64,000 bases of DNA from Zobellia galactanivorans (lineage in GTDB: Bacteria; Bacteroidota; Bacteroidia; Flavobacteriales; Flavobacteriaceae): assembly GCF_000973105.1 (NCBI RefSeq), contig NC_015844.1, positions 5,204,501-5,268,500 of the forward strand. The letters run 5' to 3'. The notes beneath the pieces were generated by a model. It was not told the DNA's origin. It did no database searches and saw nothing but the letters and a program-made list of their open reading frames with translations. Numbering within the stretch: position 1 is the stretch's first letter; each line of letters opens with the position of its first letter. A program made the position numbers and the translations under genes. This document shows, piece by piece, positions 37,066 to 47,234 of the stretch.

Positions 37066-37392
37066 ATGTTACGAAAATTAGTAGATTACCAAAAACTAGA
37101 CCATCAGTTAGCCGCGTTGCTCATTGAAACATACCCCAACGGCTATGGAGACGATGACATCATCATTTTCAAAAACCTAAAAGGAGAAATTGTTGAGGCC
37201 GTAGAAATAAGGACTTCCGACACTATTTACCTCGTAAAGATCAGCAAGAGCCTTTCTAATTTTATCGCCAATTTTGAGGAGAACATGGAAAAGGAACTCG
37301 AAGACAAGGAATCTCCTATTCTAGACGAGTCAAAACATCAAGATTTTGAATTGGAAAATTCCTCCGAAAACGACCCGGAAGAATTAGACTAA
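37066..37392 (+). CDS. Conserved hypothetical protein (small, acidic C-terminus)
   Basis: 108 residues without signal peptide or membrane helix. The N-terminal part (about 1-75: KLVDYQKLDHQLAALLIETYPNGYGDDDIIIFKNLKGEIVEAVEIRT) is well structured, and the tail (about 80-108) is strongly acidic and likely disordered. I recognise no domain. The arrangement of a compact domain with an acidic tail is seen in many small flavobacterial proteins near aroB. Role unknown. Confidence 0.7.
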   Translation: MLRKLVDYQKLDHQLAALLIETYPNGYGDDDIIIFKNLKGEIVEAVEIRTSDTIYLVKISKSLSNFIANFEENMEKELEDKESPILDESKHQDFELENSSENDPEELD

Positions 37393-37411
37393 AGCCCACC
37401 TCAAAAAAAAC

Positions 37412-37930
37412 TTATAGCAAATAACGTTCCCGTAAAATATTACGGTGGTGTTTTTGATGTCCACAGATAACGAATCCCAGTGAAGCAACGCTCCACGGCA
37501 AGTTACTGGCAAACCCCTCACGGCCTAGAATTGACGGGTCAAAACTTCTATAGAGCGATATAGTCGACTCCCTCACGGTCCGATATTCTTCTATGATACT
37601 TTCTTTTGTACGCTTTTCCGCTTCGGAATTGGGCACGTACAAATCTTGATCAAATCCTGGCAAGGACGTTTGATCCCCTCTTGAAAACCGAAGGGCACGA
37701 TATTGAAACACACGTTCCGAATCGATGATATGCAAAAGTACTTGGGCCATCGTCCACTTATCCTGGCCATAGGCATATGACATTTTATCGTCAGGAATGC
37801 TTTCGATGAATTTTGGGAAATTATCCAATTGTCTCTCGAGCATATCCAAAAGCTCCACATCACCCAACACATCAATATAAGCCTTGTAAAAGGGTGCCGG
37901 TTTCGTCAGTACTATATCGGAAGTTCTCAT
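37412..37930 (-). CDS. DinB family protein
   Basis: 172 residues from the ATG at 37930; the frame continues 36 nt upstream with a poor N-terminus. Four-helix DinB/YfiT fold with the metal-binding His residues in MAQVLLHIIDSERVFQYRAL (first) and FVICGHQKHHRNILRERYLL (second). Relatives act as metal-dependent thiol transferases or hydrolases; no substrate is inferred. It is behind the Lrp gene and its terminator. Confidence 0.9.
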   Translation of the reverse strand: MRTSDIVLTKPAPFYKAYIDVLGDVELLDMLERQLDNFPKFIESIPDDKMSYAYGQDKWTMAQVLLHIIDSERVFQYRALRFSRGDQTSLPGFDQDLYVPNSEAEKRTKESIIEEYRTVRESTISLYRSFDPSILGREGFASNLPWSVASLGFVICGHQKHHRNILRERYLL

Positions 37931-37947
37931 AGGGTGGGTATAAATAA

Positions 37948-37980
37948 AAATTCCCGAGCAGTTCAACCACCCGGGAATTT
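37948..37980 (-). terminator. Intrinsic terminator after the Lrp gene
   Basis: Minus-strand stem aaattcccg / cgggaattt (9 bp) with a 15-nt internal part that can pair further, followed by TTTATTTA. It lies between the Lrp stop (38003) and the DinB start (37930). Confidence 0.82.
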
Positions 37981-38002
37981 ATGATTATCTCAACAGGCAG
38001 TT

Positions 38003-38482
38003 CTACAATTCGTTAAAAATCGTATGCATCAACCTCTTTTTATCATTTATGCTTTCCTCAAGGGAAATCATGGTTTCCGTACGACTGATTCCATCGATAT
38101 CGTCGATCCTAAAAATAATGTTCTTGGCATGATTGGTATCTTTTGCCCTAATCTTGCAAAAGATATTGAATTTACCCGTAGTGATATGCGCTACAGTTAC
38201 ATTCGGAATTTGCTCCAATCGCTCCAAAACGAATTTCGTCTGATGTGTCTTTTCCAAAAAGATTCCTACATAAGCGATAAAGGCATACCCTAGCTTTACA
38301 TAATCCAAGGTTAACGAAGATCCTTTTATAATACCTGCTTCTTCCATTTTCTTCACACGTACGTGTACCGTACCTGCAGAAATCAAGAGTTTTTTAGCTA
38401 TATCAGTAAAAGGAGTTCTAGTGTTATCGATTAACATGTCTAGAATCTGGTGATCAATTTCGTCTAATTTTACTTTTCCCAT
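38003..38482 (-). CDS. Lrp/AsnC family transcriptional regulator
   Basis: 159 residues: an N-terminal winged helix-turn-helix (about 5-55, LDEIDHQILDMLIDNTRTPFTDIAKKLLISAGTVHVRVKKMEEAG) and a C-terminal RAM/ligand-binding domain (about 65-150, with AYVGIFLEKTHQTKFVLERLEQIPNV). It probably responds to an amino acid. The long 3' spacing and terminator indicate a single-gene transcript. Targets cannot be told from the sequence, though three palindromes lie near 39.8 kb. Confidence 0.95.
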   Translation of the reverse strand: MGKVKLDEIDHQILDMLIDNTRTPFTDIAKKLLISAGTVHVRVKKMEEAGIIKGSSLTLDYVKLGYAFIAYVGIFLEKTHQTKFVLERLEQIPNVTVAHITTGKFNIFCKIRAKDTNHAKNIIFRIDDIDGISRTETMISLEESINDKKRLMHTIFNEL

Positions 38483-38597
38483 CGTGGTTGTGTTTTCGGC
38501 AAAATTAAAAAATTAAGGAATAATACGCATTAAAACTTGCATTTTTTTAACAAAAACGTAAAGATTCAATGATTTTAAAAAATAATGTTCAAAAATT

Positions 38598-39707
38598 TCA
38601 CGCTTTAATCAGCTGATAAAAAGACTGTTGCCTTAGTTCTTCCCTTTCGGCCTCATTAAGGCAATCGTAAGTTTTATGACCAAAGTACCCATCTAGTTTC
38701 CCAGATTTAGCGAGCGAAGGTACAAATTCCAAGGTATTTCCTTTTAAAGTTTCTACATATAAAATACCTATAGCCTCCCCATCGCCCCATTTTTCGCCGA
38801 GAACTTGGGCATTCTTAATAAGGATATCATAAAACAACTTTCCATTTTCAGGAATATCAAAGTAGGCCTGCTGCGGATAGGCATCTATATTATTTTCCGA
38901 AATCACCTCCAACACCTTCAACAAAGCATAAAAAATATACTCCCTTGTACGCTCCCGATCATAGTCGCCCGGATAATGGCCCGACTCGAACAGAATGGTC
39001 GGCACGTTCAACATCTGAAAACTATCGCCAATACAATTCGCATTAAAGGCATCATCATATCGCCCCACCTGACCAGGAATCATTTTTTGCAAAAGTTGGT
39101 TCATCGCTACGACCAACTGCATACTCACCCCCCTTGTTTTTGAAATACTGCGTTCAGGGTCGTGGGCCGGAGCCAAAAACGATACCGTTGCCGGCTTATC
39201 GGTAAGCCCTACATTAAATATGGTACGCTGATCATGAAGATTCAAACAGTAATCTGGCTGAAAGGCATCAAAAACCCCTCGCAAAACAACACTCTCAGGC
39301 TGCGTCCTTTCCTGCGCATCCCTATTCAGATCGACCTGGTTTGCATTTACACGTGTATATACCGAAGCCCCATCAGGATTCAACATCGGTATGATCAACA
39401 ATGTACAATGCTTTAAAATGGATTCAGCTACGGAAGTCCCTTCATTTAAAAAGTTGACCAAGTCCAATACCGCCTTCGTTGTGGTCGATTCGTTGCCGTG
39501 CATCTGAGACCACATCAAAACCTTTATGGGACCCGCACCCATTTGCAGACTTTTAATCGGACGCCCCTGCACGGAACTCCCAATAGTTTTTACTTGATGC
39601 CGATCTTCATTCCTACTTAAGAAATCTAAAATCTGCTCGTTGACAACATAGCGTCCGTAAACCGAATTTTCCTTGATCGTATTATAGTGGGATGGTGTGA
39701 TGCTCAT
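38598..39707 (-). CDS. M14 family zinc metallopeptidase
   Basis: 369 residues from the ATG at 39707. A carboxypeptidase-like fold: zinc ligands in WSQMHGNESTTTKAVL (HxxE) and in YCLNLHDQRTIF (third His); IPMLNPDGASVYTRVNANQVDLNRD has the substrate Arg/Asn segment; the Glu acts late in FESGHYPGDYDRER. No signal peptide is visible, so it may act in the cytoplasm on a peptide or peptidoglycan fragment. Divergent from the XRE regulator gene. Confidence 0.93.
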   Translation of the reverse strand: MSITPSHYNTIKENSVYGRYVVNEQILDFLSRNEDRHQVKTIGSSVQGRPIKSLQMGAGPIKVLMWSQMHGNESTTTKAVLDLVNFLNEGTSVAESILKHCTLLIIPMLNPDGASVYTRVNANQVDLNRDAQERTQPESVVLRGVFDAFQPDYCLNLHDQRTIFNVGLTDKPATVSFLAPAHDPERSISKTRGVSMQLVVAMNQLLQKMIPGQVGRYDDAFNANCIGDSFQMLNVPTILFESGHYPGDYDRERTREYIFYALLKVLEVISENNIDAYPQQAYFDIPENGKLFYDILIKNAQVLGEKWGDGEAIGILYVETLKGNTLEFVPSLAKSGKLDGYFGHKTYDCLNEAEREELRQQSFYQLIKA

Positions 39708-39750
39708 TTGACCTATATATTTTAACCGCAAAAATAAGTCCTAATTATTT

Positions 39751-39825
39751 TACAAATGTAACCAACAAAATATACAATTGTAAACTTAATTTTAAAGGCC
39801 CTACCCGCTTACCTATACATTTGTA
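39751..39825. promoter_or_regulatory. Three TACAnnTGTA palindromes between the M14 and XRE genes
   Basis: TACAAATGTA (39751-39760), TACAATTGTA (39773-39782) and TACATTTGTA (39816-39825). Centre-to-centre distances are 22 and 43 nt, about two and four helical turns, so all three would face the same side of the DNA. The first and third overlap TACATTTG boxes of the -7 type (minus and plus strand respectively), so a bound protein would block promoters. The regulator is unknown; the adjacent XRE protein or the Lrp protein are candidates. Confidence 0.6.
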
Positions 39826-39998
39826 AACGAAAAACACTCCATTTTTACATAACGGGTGATTTAATTAATTAAAATGTTTATTATCAGTTAATTAACCGTT
39901 ACTACATAAAGTAACACACCTAAAAAATTTCATATTTTAGTACGAAGGACAGCCGTATTTGTGTCAAATTCACTACTTTTAAGCTTACAACTGTTACA

Positions 39999-40382
39999 AT
40001 GGTAAACACAACGGATTTTATTCAACGCTTAGAGCACCTTTTGAGTTATTACGGCTTGTCCGCCTCGGGTTTCGCGGACAAAATCAATGTACAGCGCTCG
40101 AGCATTTCCCACCTATTGTCTGGCAGAAACAAACCAAGTTTAGATTTTGTTTTAAAGGTCGTAAAGGCTTTTCCCGAAGTAAACCTCTATTGGCTACTAA
40201 ACGGAAAAGGGTCTTTCCCTTCCGAACCTAAACCCGAAGAACCGCCCCGGCCCAAACCCCAAGCCCCTTCTTCCACACCACAAAGTATTGTACAAAAGGC
40301 AGTTGCCGAGTCGAAAAAAACCATTGAGAAAATCGTCATCTTTTATTCCGATGGAAGTTTTAAGGCTTATGACAATAAATAG
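39999..40382 (+). CDS. XRE-family helix-turn-helix regulator
   Basis: 127 residues. HTH_3 domain (about 5-65: RLEHLLSYYGLSASGFADKINVQRSSISHLLSGRNKPSLDFVLKVVKAFPEVNLYWLLNGKG), a Pro-rich linker (EPPRPKPQAPSS), and a C-terminal strand KIVIFYSDGSFKAYDNK that is typical of flavobacterial XRE proteins. It likely represses its own or the divergent M14 promoter through the palindromes upstream. It is followed by a small lipoprotein gene. Confidence 0.92.
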   Translation: MVNTTDFIQRLEHLLSYYGLSASGFADKINVQRSSISHLLSGRNKPSLDFVLKVVKAFPEVNLYWLLNGKGSFPSEPKPEEPPRPKPQAPSSTPQSIVQKAVAESKKTIEKIVIFYSDGSFKAYDNK

Positions 40383-40407
40383 GCTTTTATTTCTTTATTT
40401 TGCAGGA

Positions 40408-40785
40408 ATGATACAGAGAATACTCCCCATTATGGCTACGTTGCTCCTAACGGCATCGTGTTACCAGCCCGAAAGAAACTGCGCTGATTTCAAGGACGGA
40501 AAATACTCGTTCACCACCACCATTGACGGCAAAGAAAAGACAACACTGTTCGAACGTTACGGCGACCTCGAAATCGATTACTACGAAGGAAAATCGGATT
40601 CATCATCCGTTCGATGGATCAACGATTGCGAATACATCGTCAAGAAACTGAACCCGAAAAACAAATCGGAAGAACAGTCGATCCACATGAAAATACTATC
40701 TACAACGGAGGATTCATATATTTTTGAATTCAATATCGTAGGCCAGGGCCAACCCTCCAGGGGTACCGCCGTAAAAATAGAGTAA
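40408..40785 (+). CDS. Small lipoprotein of unknown function
   Basis: 125 residues from the ATG at 40408 (preceded by caggaatg), 25 nt after the XRE stop codon. Lipobox LTASC with Cys18. The mature part (about 20-125) is a small beta-rich domain (GKYSFTTTIDGKEKTTLFERYGDLEIDYYEGK ... WINDCEYIVKKLNPKN) found as a stand-alone lipoprotein in Flavobacteriaceae, sometimes misnamed from its neighbourhood to topoisomerase IV genes. Nothing in the sequence suggests topoisomerase activity. Confidence 0.8.
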   Translation: MIQRILPIMATLLLTASCYQPERNCADFKDGKYSFTTTIDGKEKTTLFERYGDLEIDYYEGKSDSSSVRWINDCEYIVKKLNPKNKSEEQSIHMKILSTTEDSYIFEFNIVGQGQPSRGTAVKIE

Positions 40786-41085
40786 AGCCCCACACCTTTT
40801 CCCCAACAAGCAATTTCAACTTCCAGGATAAGCCGCCCCAAAGCCCTATCATCTTCATACGCGACTTCTGGACGGGGATTTAAAAAGAAATAACCCTAAC
40901 CTTTGCTTGAACACAAAAACACCCCTAAAAGGCTTAAAAAACCAAATCCAAAGAAGATGTCCCATATCTTCATCACCCAAAATCAAAATACCGAACACAG
41001 CAAAAAAAAGACCCACCCAAGACTAACTAACAGCTAAACTAAAACTGCAATAAACAAAACACAACTAATTTAGGTGTAGTATTTT
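40786..41085. other. 300-nt intergenic stretch without a gene
   Basis: Between the small lipoprotein gene and the fatty acid hydroxylase gene, which converge. The sequence is A/C-rich on the plus strand with no open frame of note, no repeat and no RNA-like fold that I can see apart from the terminator that follows at 41086. Confidence 0.7.
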
Positions 41086-41123
41086 AAACGAAAAAACGAC
41101 CCGTTTGGGTCGTTTTTTCGTTT
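41086..41123. terminator. Strong bidirectional terminator
   Basis: A perfect 17-bp inverted repeat (arms aaacgaaaaaacgaccc and gggtcgttttttcgttt) around a GTTT loop. The A-rich outer arms give a T tract on either strand, serving both the plus-strand lipoprotein transcript and the minus-strand hydroxylase gene, whose stop codon is at 41139. Confidence 0.93.
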
Positions 41124-41138
41124 ATCACAAAACCTTTG

Positions 41139-42095
41139 TCAATTCGGCCGGCTATAGACCACTTCAGGACTCTTTTTACGATGCTCCTTAAAGAGGCGCT
41201 GCTGTTGTTTGACCGTAAGCGTGCTACCATCAGGACTCCATCCTGGAGGTCCAAAAATATACATTAGCTTGTGCGAGAATTTCTTGGCCTTTTTAACGTC
41301 GGCCCATATATCCTTAAATTCATGGGTTAGAATCACCAAGGGATTATAACTTTTAGGAGCATGGATAACACCAAACTTTACTTCTACATCATCATCAAGC
41401 TCCTTCCAAGTACCGAACATTTTATCAAAGATATTTAGAAAGCCCCCGTGATTCTTGTCCAAGTATTCCACATTTTGAGAATGGTGCACCTGGTGCATGG
41501 TGTGGGTGTTGAAAATCTTTTCGACCCACCCCATTTTAGGCACATACTTTGAGTGCAATTGAAATTGCCAAAAAGACTCAATGGCCAAGGCAAAAATTAC
41601 CACTTCGACCGGAAAACCGATTGCCGGCATCCACATATAGAAAAACGGCTTGTACAGAAGCGTAAACCAACCGTTACGAATGGCCGTACCCAAATTAAAA
41701 TGATCGGAAGAATGGTGTACGATATGTGCGGCCCACAATATCCTCACTTCATGATTGGCCCGGTGAAACCAGTAATAGGTAAAATCATCGGCTAATTGAC
41801 ACAGTAAGAAAACATACCAAGAGTACCCGAAAGACTCATACCCCATTATATTGGTACGAACCCCATCGACTACAGGGTTAAAAAATTCATAGGTATATGT
41901 AAACACCGTAATAAGAACGGTAACCTTGATAAGCGGACCCAATATTGCCGAACCGATACCCATTGCACCACTGGCCATAAAATCTTTCCACACATAAAGG
42001 TCTTTATCTCCATGTGTGTGGCTATAAGTGATTTCTAGCAAAATAAATGCTATAAAGCAGGGCACACCATAAATTAGGGGGTTCGTCAAATCCAT
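41139..42095 (-). CDS. Sterol desaturase/fatty acid hydroxylase family protein
   Basis: A 318-residue di-iron membrane enzyme. Several membrane helices (about 5-25, 40-70, 92-115, 150-180) and the conserved His boxes YWFHRANHEV, AHIVHHSSDHFNLGT and NTHTMHQVHHSQNVEYLDKNHGG are present. It would hydroxylate a lipid, for instance sphingolipid or carotenoid-type substrates; the actual substrate is unknown. Stand-alone, converging on the small lipoprotein gene. Confidence 0.92.
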   Translation of the reverse strand: MDLTNPLIYGVPCFIAFILLEITYSHTHGDKDLYVWKDFMASGAMGIGSAILGPLIKVTVLITVFTYTYEFFNPVVDGVRTNIMGYESFGYSWYVFLLCQLADDFTYYWFHRANHEVRILWAAHIVHHSSDHFNLGTAIRNGWFTLLYKPFFYMWMPAIGFPVEVVIFALAIESFWQFQLHSKYVPKMGWVEKIFNTHTMHQVHHSQNVEYLDKNHGGFLNIFDKMFGTWKELDDDVEVKFGVIHAPKSYNPLVILTHEFKDIWADVKKAKKFSHKLMYIFGPPGWSPDGSTLTVKQQQRLFKEHRKKSPEVVYSRPN

Positions 42096-42351
42096 ATTTT
42101 AAACAATTTTGGCCAAAGATAACATTAATAAGACCTAATTTGCATTCTGCTCATCATTTAAGACTATTATAGTATAGTCAACACAAATAGGGCTCCGTGA
42201 AGTAATCATTTTATTTAGAAATAAAATGCCCAAGCCTTTATCGACGCTTTTTCAAGCGCCGATATTGAACAATTTATTCGATTTTTTATTTTTTTCCAAA
42301 AATTTCCGTCATTTCAACAAACCTTCCTCGACACGGTTTTATCATCGAAAA

Positions 42352-45087
42352 TTACTCGAACAAAGAGGTCTGCACATCGTCATCGCCTCCTTTATCCGAT
42401 TTTGGATCGGTCGGTCCATCTGTCTTTGCTCCGGCATTACCCCCTAAGCTTTCCTCGTCAACCACCTCGATATCCTCGGTTTTTTGAGGCTCGGGCTCTT
42501 CATATGGCAAAGGATCCAAAACATTGATTTCCAAGACCTTTTCCTTGGTCAACTGATTCCCCATGGCCCCTATTCCCTTAATGGAAATAAACTCCTCTAG
42601 ATTTACCAACCAATTCTCTTTTCTTTCCTGACCACGCTTTTTCGCGTAAATCACCTCGACCATCGGCCTATAATCGGTACTGAATATCTCAAGATGCGAT
42701 TTTGGATGGTCGGTCAACACATTCTCTTCCCTGTCGGGGTGTTCTATCAGAAAGCGTTTTACATAATACAGCTCCTTATCCCCTTCCCAGTACACTACAG
42801 ACAAAGGCTTTTTTGGAATCCACTTCTCAAGAACAACGATATCTTCATCGAAATGGAGGGTCAATTCCGGAATTACGGTTTTCACAAGACCGGTCTGATT
42901 AACGATCAACAATCGGTCCTCGCTAGTGAATTCACCCAAAAACTCCCCACGTTCATCCATATTCAAACGCTGCACCGTTTCATCGAACCATAATTTTCGT
43001 GGTTTTAGGGTAGAAAGTCCCTTTTCTTTTAAATCGATGCGTTTTACGGCATATTTGGTCACGATATTGCCTTTCGAAGCCCGTCCCTTGATCATGATAT
43101 CGGCAAAATCAATATCCCATCTCAGTTTCTTAATGCTTCCCACATGGCGCAGGTTCACCGTTACCACTTCGGCCTCCCCGTTAGGGTTGCCCGAAAAATA
43201 ATGCACCAAAGTGCCCGGTTTCCCCCGGCCCATCTCATAATGCTTGTCTCGGGTAATACTGGTCACATTAAAGCGCTTAATATAGGTCGGACCGCCTTTG
43301 CCATCCCTATAGATCATATTGTACACCGTACGCTTATCCTTTTTCTTAAATACCGCCACATAAATTATCCCCTTGCCCACAAAAGTCTTTGAATCGACCT
43401 TAAACACCATCATCTTTCCATCTTGGGTAAAAGCGATAATATCATCGATATCACTACAATCGGTAACGTACTCATCGCGTTTTAACGAGGTTCCCACAAA
43501 GCCCTCCTCACGATTTACATATAGTTTTGTATTTCGAATGACCACCTTGGTCGCCTCAATATCATCAAAAAGACGTATTTCAGATTTACGCTCACGCCCT
43601 TCACCATAAGTATCCTTCAATCTTTGGAAATAAGCGATGGCATAATCCGTCAGATGCTCTAAATGATGTTTTACTTCCGCAATCCTTTCTTCCAGATTAT
43701 CAAGATGTTGTTGTGCCTTATCTAAATCGAATTTTGAAATCCGTTTAATACGGATTTCGGTCAAGCGAACAATATCTTCCTCGGTCACCGCACGCCTTAA
43801 ATGCTTCGTATACGGAGCAAGCCCCTTATCGATTGCCGCAATAACCCCTTCCCACGTTTCTTCTTCTTCAATATCGCGGTAAATACGGTTTTCTATAAAT
43901 ATTCTTTCCAGAGAGGCAAAATGCCATTGCTCCTCTAATTCCGAAAGTTGGATCTCAAGTTCCTGTCGAAGCAATTCCACCGTAGCATCCGTAGAACGAC
44001 GCAGCATTTCCGTCACCCCTATAAACAGAGGCTTATTGTCTTCGATAATACAGCCCAAGGGCGAAATCGAAGATTCACATGCCGTAAAGGCGTACAAGGC
44101 GTCAATCGTCTTGTCGGGCGAGATACCTGGTGGCAGATGCACCAATATCTCTACCTCGGCAGCGGTATTGTCTTCAATTTTCTTGACCTTTATCTTCCCT
44201 TTTTCATTTGCCTTAAGAATAGAATCGATTAAAGAAGAAGTATTGGTCCCATAGGGTATCTCACTTATAATCAAGGTAGATTTCGACTGCTGTGCAATCT
44301 TGGCCCGTACCCGGATCTTTCCTCCACGGAGCCCGTCGTTGTAATTGGATACATCTATAATTCCCGCTGTTGGAAAATCAGGAAACAACTTGAAGCGCTG
44401 CCCCTTTAAGTGCTTGATAGAGGCATCTATCAACTCGATAAAGTTATGCGGCAATATCTTGGTCGAAAGTCCTACTGCAATACCTTCTGCCCCTTGCGCC
44501 AAAAGCAAGGGAAACTTTACCGGAAGGTTTACCGGTTCTTTTTTTCTACCATCGTATGACAGCTGCCATTCGGTGATTTTCGGACTAAAAACTACCTCTA
44601 AGGCAAATTTCGACAATCGCGCCTCAATATATCGCGAGGCCGCTGCACGGTCACCCGTTAAAATATTTCCCCAGTTACCCTGGGTATCTATCAAAAGGTC
44701 TTTTTGCCCGATCTGCACCATGGCATCGGCAATACTGGCATCACCGTGCGGGTGGTACTGCATCGTATGCCCTACCACGTTGGCCACCTTATTGTAACGA
44801 CCGTCATCAAGATCTTTTAAAGAATGCATGATACGCCGTTGCACAGGCTTAAAGCCATCTTCTATGGCCGGCACTGCGCGCTCTAATATCACATAAGATG
44901 CATAATCCAAAAACCAGTCCTTGTACATTCCGGTAACCCGCGTAAGCGCGTCATCCTGTCCCTGGTCTTCTCCATCCGTTACCTCCGAATCATTGACTTG
45001 CCCCTGGCCTTCTTCGGCGGATTGCTCCGATTGGCCTTCAGGCGAATTCTGATTGTTAGCTTCGTTCAGTTCGTCATTTTCCTCCAT
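42352..45087 (-). CDS. parC: DNA topoisomerase IV subunit A
   Basis: 911 residues. Breakage-reunion domain (about 45-500): MQYHPHGDASIADAMVQIGQ, and AAASRYIEARLS with the active-site Tyr. The C-terminal part (about 530-840) carries degenerate beta-pinwheel blades. Both ends are low-complexity and acidic (N-terminal Gln/Glu-rich EENDELNEANNQNSPEGQ; C-terminal Asp-rich GGDDDVQTSLFE). It follows parE by 25 nt. It decatenates daughter chromosomes with ParE. Confidence 0.94.
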   Translation of the reverse strand: MEENDELNEANNQNSPEGQSEQSAEEGQGQVNDSEVTDGEDQGQDDALTRVTGMYKDWFLDYASYVILERAVPAIEDGFKPVQRRIMHSLKDLDDGRYNKVANVVGHTMQYHPHGDASIADAMVQIGQKDLLIDTQGNWGNILTGDRAAASRYIEARLSKFALEVVFSPKITEWQLSYDGRKKEPVNLPVKFPLLLAQGAEGIAVGLSTKILPHNFIELIDASIKHLKGQRFKLFPDFPTAGIIDVSNYNDGLRGGKIRVRAKIAQQSKSTLIISEIPYGTNTSSLIDSILKANEKGKIKVKKIEDNTAAEVEILVHLPPGISPDKTIDALYAFTACESSISPLGCIIEDNKPLFIGVTEMLRRSTDATVELLRQELEIQLSELEEQWHFASLERIFIENRIYRDIEEEETWEGVIAAIDKGLAPYTKHLRRAVTEEDIVRLTEIRIKRISKFDLDKAQQHLDNLEERIAEVKHHLEHLTDYAIAYFQRLKDTYGEGRERKSEIRLFDDIEATKVVIRNTKLYVNREEGFVGTSLKRDEYVTDCSDIDDIIAFTQDGKMMVFKVDSKTFVGKGIIYVAVFKKKDKRTVYNMIYRDGKGGPTYIKRFNVTSITRDKHYEMGRGKPGTLVHYFSGNPNGEAEVVTVNLRHVGSIKKLRWDIDFADIMIKGRASKGNIVTKYAVKRIDLKEKGLSTLKPRKLWFDETVQRLNMDERGEFLGEFTSEDRLLIVNQTGLVKTVIPELTLHFDEDIVVLEKWIPKKPLSVVYWEGDKELYYVKRFLIEHPDREENVLTDHPKSHLEIFSTDYRPMVEVIYAKKRGQERKENWLVNLEEFISIKGIGAMGNQLTKEKVLEINVLDPLPYEEPEPQKTEDIEVVDEESLGGNAGAKTDGPTDPKSDKGGDDDVQTSLFE

Positions 45088-45112
45088 TCAGAAAAAATCG
45101 TATTTCTTTGGT

Positions 45113-46975
45113 TTATAATTGATTTTCTTCTACAAGGTCAACCTCTACTTTAAGGTTTTCTATGATGAATTCTTGTCGGTCGGGCGTATTCTTGCCCATG
45201 TAAAAACTCAATAATTGCTCTATGGACATAGCCTTGTCGAGCATAACGGGCTCCAAGCGAATATCACCCCCGATAAAATGCTTGAACTCATCGGGAGATA
45301 TTTCACCCAAACCTTTAAAGCGTGTTATTTCAGCTTTACCGGTCAATTTTTGAATTGCATTTTTTCGCTCTTCCTCACTATAGCAATATATGGTCTCCTT
45401 CTTGTTCCTGACACGGAACAATGGGGTTTGCAAAATATACAAATGATTTTCTTTTATCAACTCGGGAAAGAATTGCAGGAAGAAAGTGATCAAAAGTAGG
45501 CGAATGTGCATACCATCCACATCGGCATCCGTAGCGATTACAATATTGTTATATCGCAAATCTTCCATCGACTCCTCAATATTCAATGCCGCCTGCAACA
45601 AATTGAACTCCTCGTTTTCATAAACGATTTTCTTTGACATGCCGTAGGAGTTCAAGGGCTTACCACGAAGACTGAATACGGCCTGCGTATTCACGTCCCT
45701 TGATTTGGTAATGGACCCCGAAGCGGAATCCCCCTCGGTAATGAACAAGGTGCTCTCTAAACGGCGGTCGTTTTTCATGTCGCCCAAGTGTACGCGACAA
45801 TCCCTCAACTTCTTATTGTGCAAACTAGCCTTTTTCGCCCGGTCACGCGCCAGCTTCCGAATACCGGAAAGTTCCTTTCTTTCCTTTTCGGCCATCATGA
45901 TCTTACGTTGAAGCTTATCGGCCGTTTCAGGGTTCTTATGCAGGTAGTTATCGAGATGTGTCCCGATAAAATCATTGATATAGGTACGTACCGTGGGGAA
46001 ATTTCCTCCCATTTCCGTTGACCCTAGCTTGGTTTTGGTCTGACTTTCAAAAACAGGCTCCATCACCTTGATGGAAATCGCCGAAATAATCGATTTTCGA
46101 ACATCGGACGCATCGTAATTCTTTCCGTAAAAATCGCGAATGGTCTTAACCAAGGCCTCACGGAAGGCCGCTTGGTGCGTACCGCCCTGGGTCGTATGCT
46201 GTCCGTTTACGAAAGAATGGTACTCCTCGCTATATTGGGTCTTACTGTGTGTAATGGCCACTTCGATATCTTCCCCCTTAAGGTGGATGACCGGATAAAG
46301 GATGTCTTCGGCGTTGTTATTGTCTTCCAACAAATCCTTTAGACCGTTCTCGGAGTGAAATTTTTCCCCATTAAAAACTATGGTCAACCCCGGATTGAGG
46401 TAGACGTAGTTTTTGAGCATGCGCTCAACGTATTCGTTTCTATACTTGAATTTCTTGAATATGGTCTCGTCAGGAATAAAGGTAACCTTGGTCCCCCTAC
46501 GTCTGGTGGTTTCCTCTAGCAGTTCCTCGTTCTGTAGTTCCCCGGTCTTAAATTCGGCGGACTTTGATTTTCCGTCCCTCGTACTTTCTACACGGAAATA
46601 ACTCGAAAGGGCATTTACCGCCTTGGTACCTACACCGTTCAGACCAACGGACTTTTTAAAGGCCCGCGAATCGTACTTACCACCGGTGTTCATTTTTGAA
46701 ACCACATCCACCACCTTGCCTAAAGGAATACCACGACCGTAATCGCGAACGATCACACGTTCCCCTTGAATGGAAATCTCTACGGTCTTACCCGCCCCCA
46801 TTACAAACTCATCGATACAGTTGTCAATGGTCTCTTTTAATAATATATATATACCATCATCGGCAGATGAGCCATCGCCCAACTTACCGATATACATACC
46901 AGGTCGCAGTCGAATATGCTCTTTCCAATCGAGTGAACGGATATTGTCTTCTGTGTACTGGGAATTATCGGACAT
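45113..46975 (-). CDS. parE: DNA topoisomerase IV subunit B
   Basis: A 620-residue ATPase subunit. GHKL ATPase (about 15-230: [51 protein letters not shown]), transducer, and TOPRIM (about 410-530: [30 protein letters not shown]). The length and the absence of the gyrase insert favour ParE over GyrB. It heads the parE-parC operon. Confidence 0.94.
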   Translation of the reverse strand: MSDNSQYTEDNIRSLDWKEHIRLRPGMYIGKLGDGSSADDGIYILLKETIDNCIDEFVMGAGKTVEISIQGERVIVRDYGRGIPLGKVVDVVSKMNTGGKYDSRAFKKSVGLNGVGTKAVNALSSYFRVESTRDGKSKSAEFKTGELQNEELLEETTRRRGTKVTFIPDETIFKKFKYRNEYVERMLKNYVYLNPGLTIVFNGEKFHSENGLKDLLEDNNNAEDILYPVIHLKGEDIEVAITHSKTQYSEEYHSFVNGQHTTQGGTHQAAFREALVKTIRDFYGKNYDASDVRKSIISAISIKVMEPVFESQTKTKLGSTEMGGNFPTVRTYINDFIGTHLDNYLHKNPETADKLQRKIMMAEKERKELSGIRKLARDRAKKASLHNKKLRDCRVHLGDMKNDRRLESTLFITEGDSASGSITKSRDVNTQAVFSLRGKPLNSYGMSKKIVYENEEFNLLQAALNIEESMEDLRYNNIVIATDADVDGMHIRLLLITFFLQFFPELIKENHLYILQTPLFRVRNKKETIYCYSEEERKNAIQKLTGKAEITRFKGLGEISPDEFKHFIGGDIRLEPVMLDKAMSIEQLLSFYMGKNTPDRQEFIIENLKVEVDLVEENQL

Positions 46976-47234
46976 AAATCAGGGGTTTGGAACTAAAGTA
47001 TCGCTAAAGATAATACGACAATTAAAAAGATAAAACCCCAAAGTGTTAAAGTAATTAACAATGAATTTATTCTTTTTGTTGATATATTCACCAATTATGT
47101 CAAATTTTGCGCTTTAGAAGGGGTATTTTAAACAGAAAATCAGAAATATAGCCTCTTTCGGACTTTTTATAACAAAAAGCTTCTTTCAAAATAAATCACA
47201 GTAAAAAAATATTATCGACAAAACCCTTTATCTA

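Noticed and set aside
42236-42270. Hairpin gacgctttttcaagcgcc upstream of the fatty acid hydroxylase gene/after parC, considered as a terminator.
   Set aside because: The stem is only 7 bp with a wobble, and no T tract follows on either strand.
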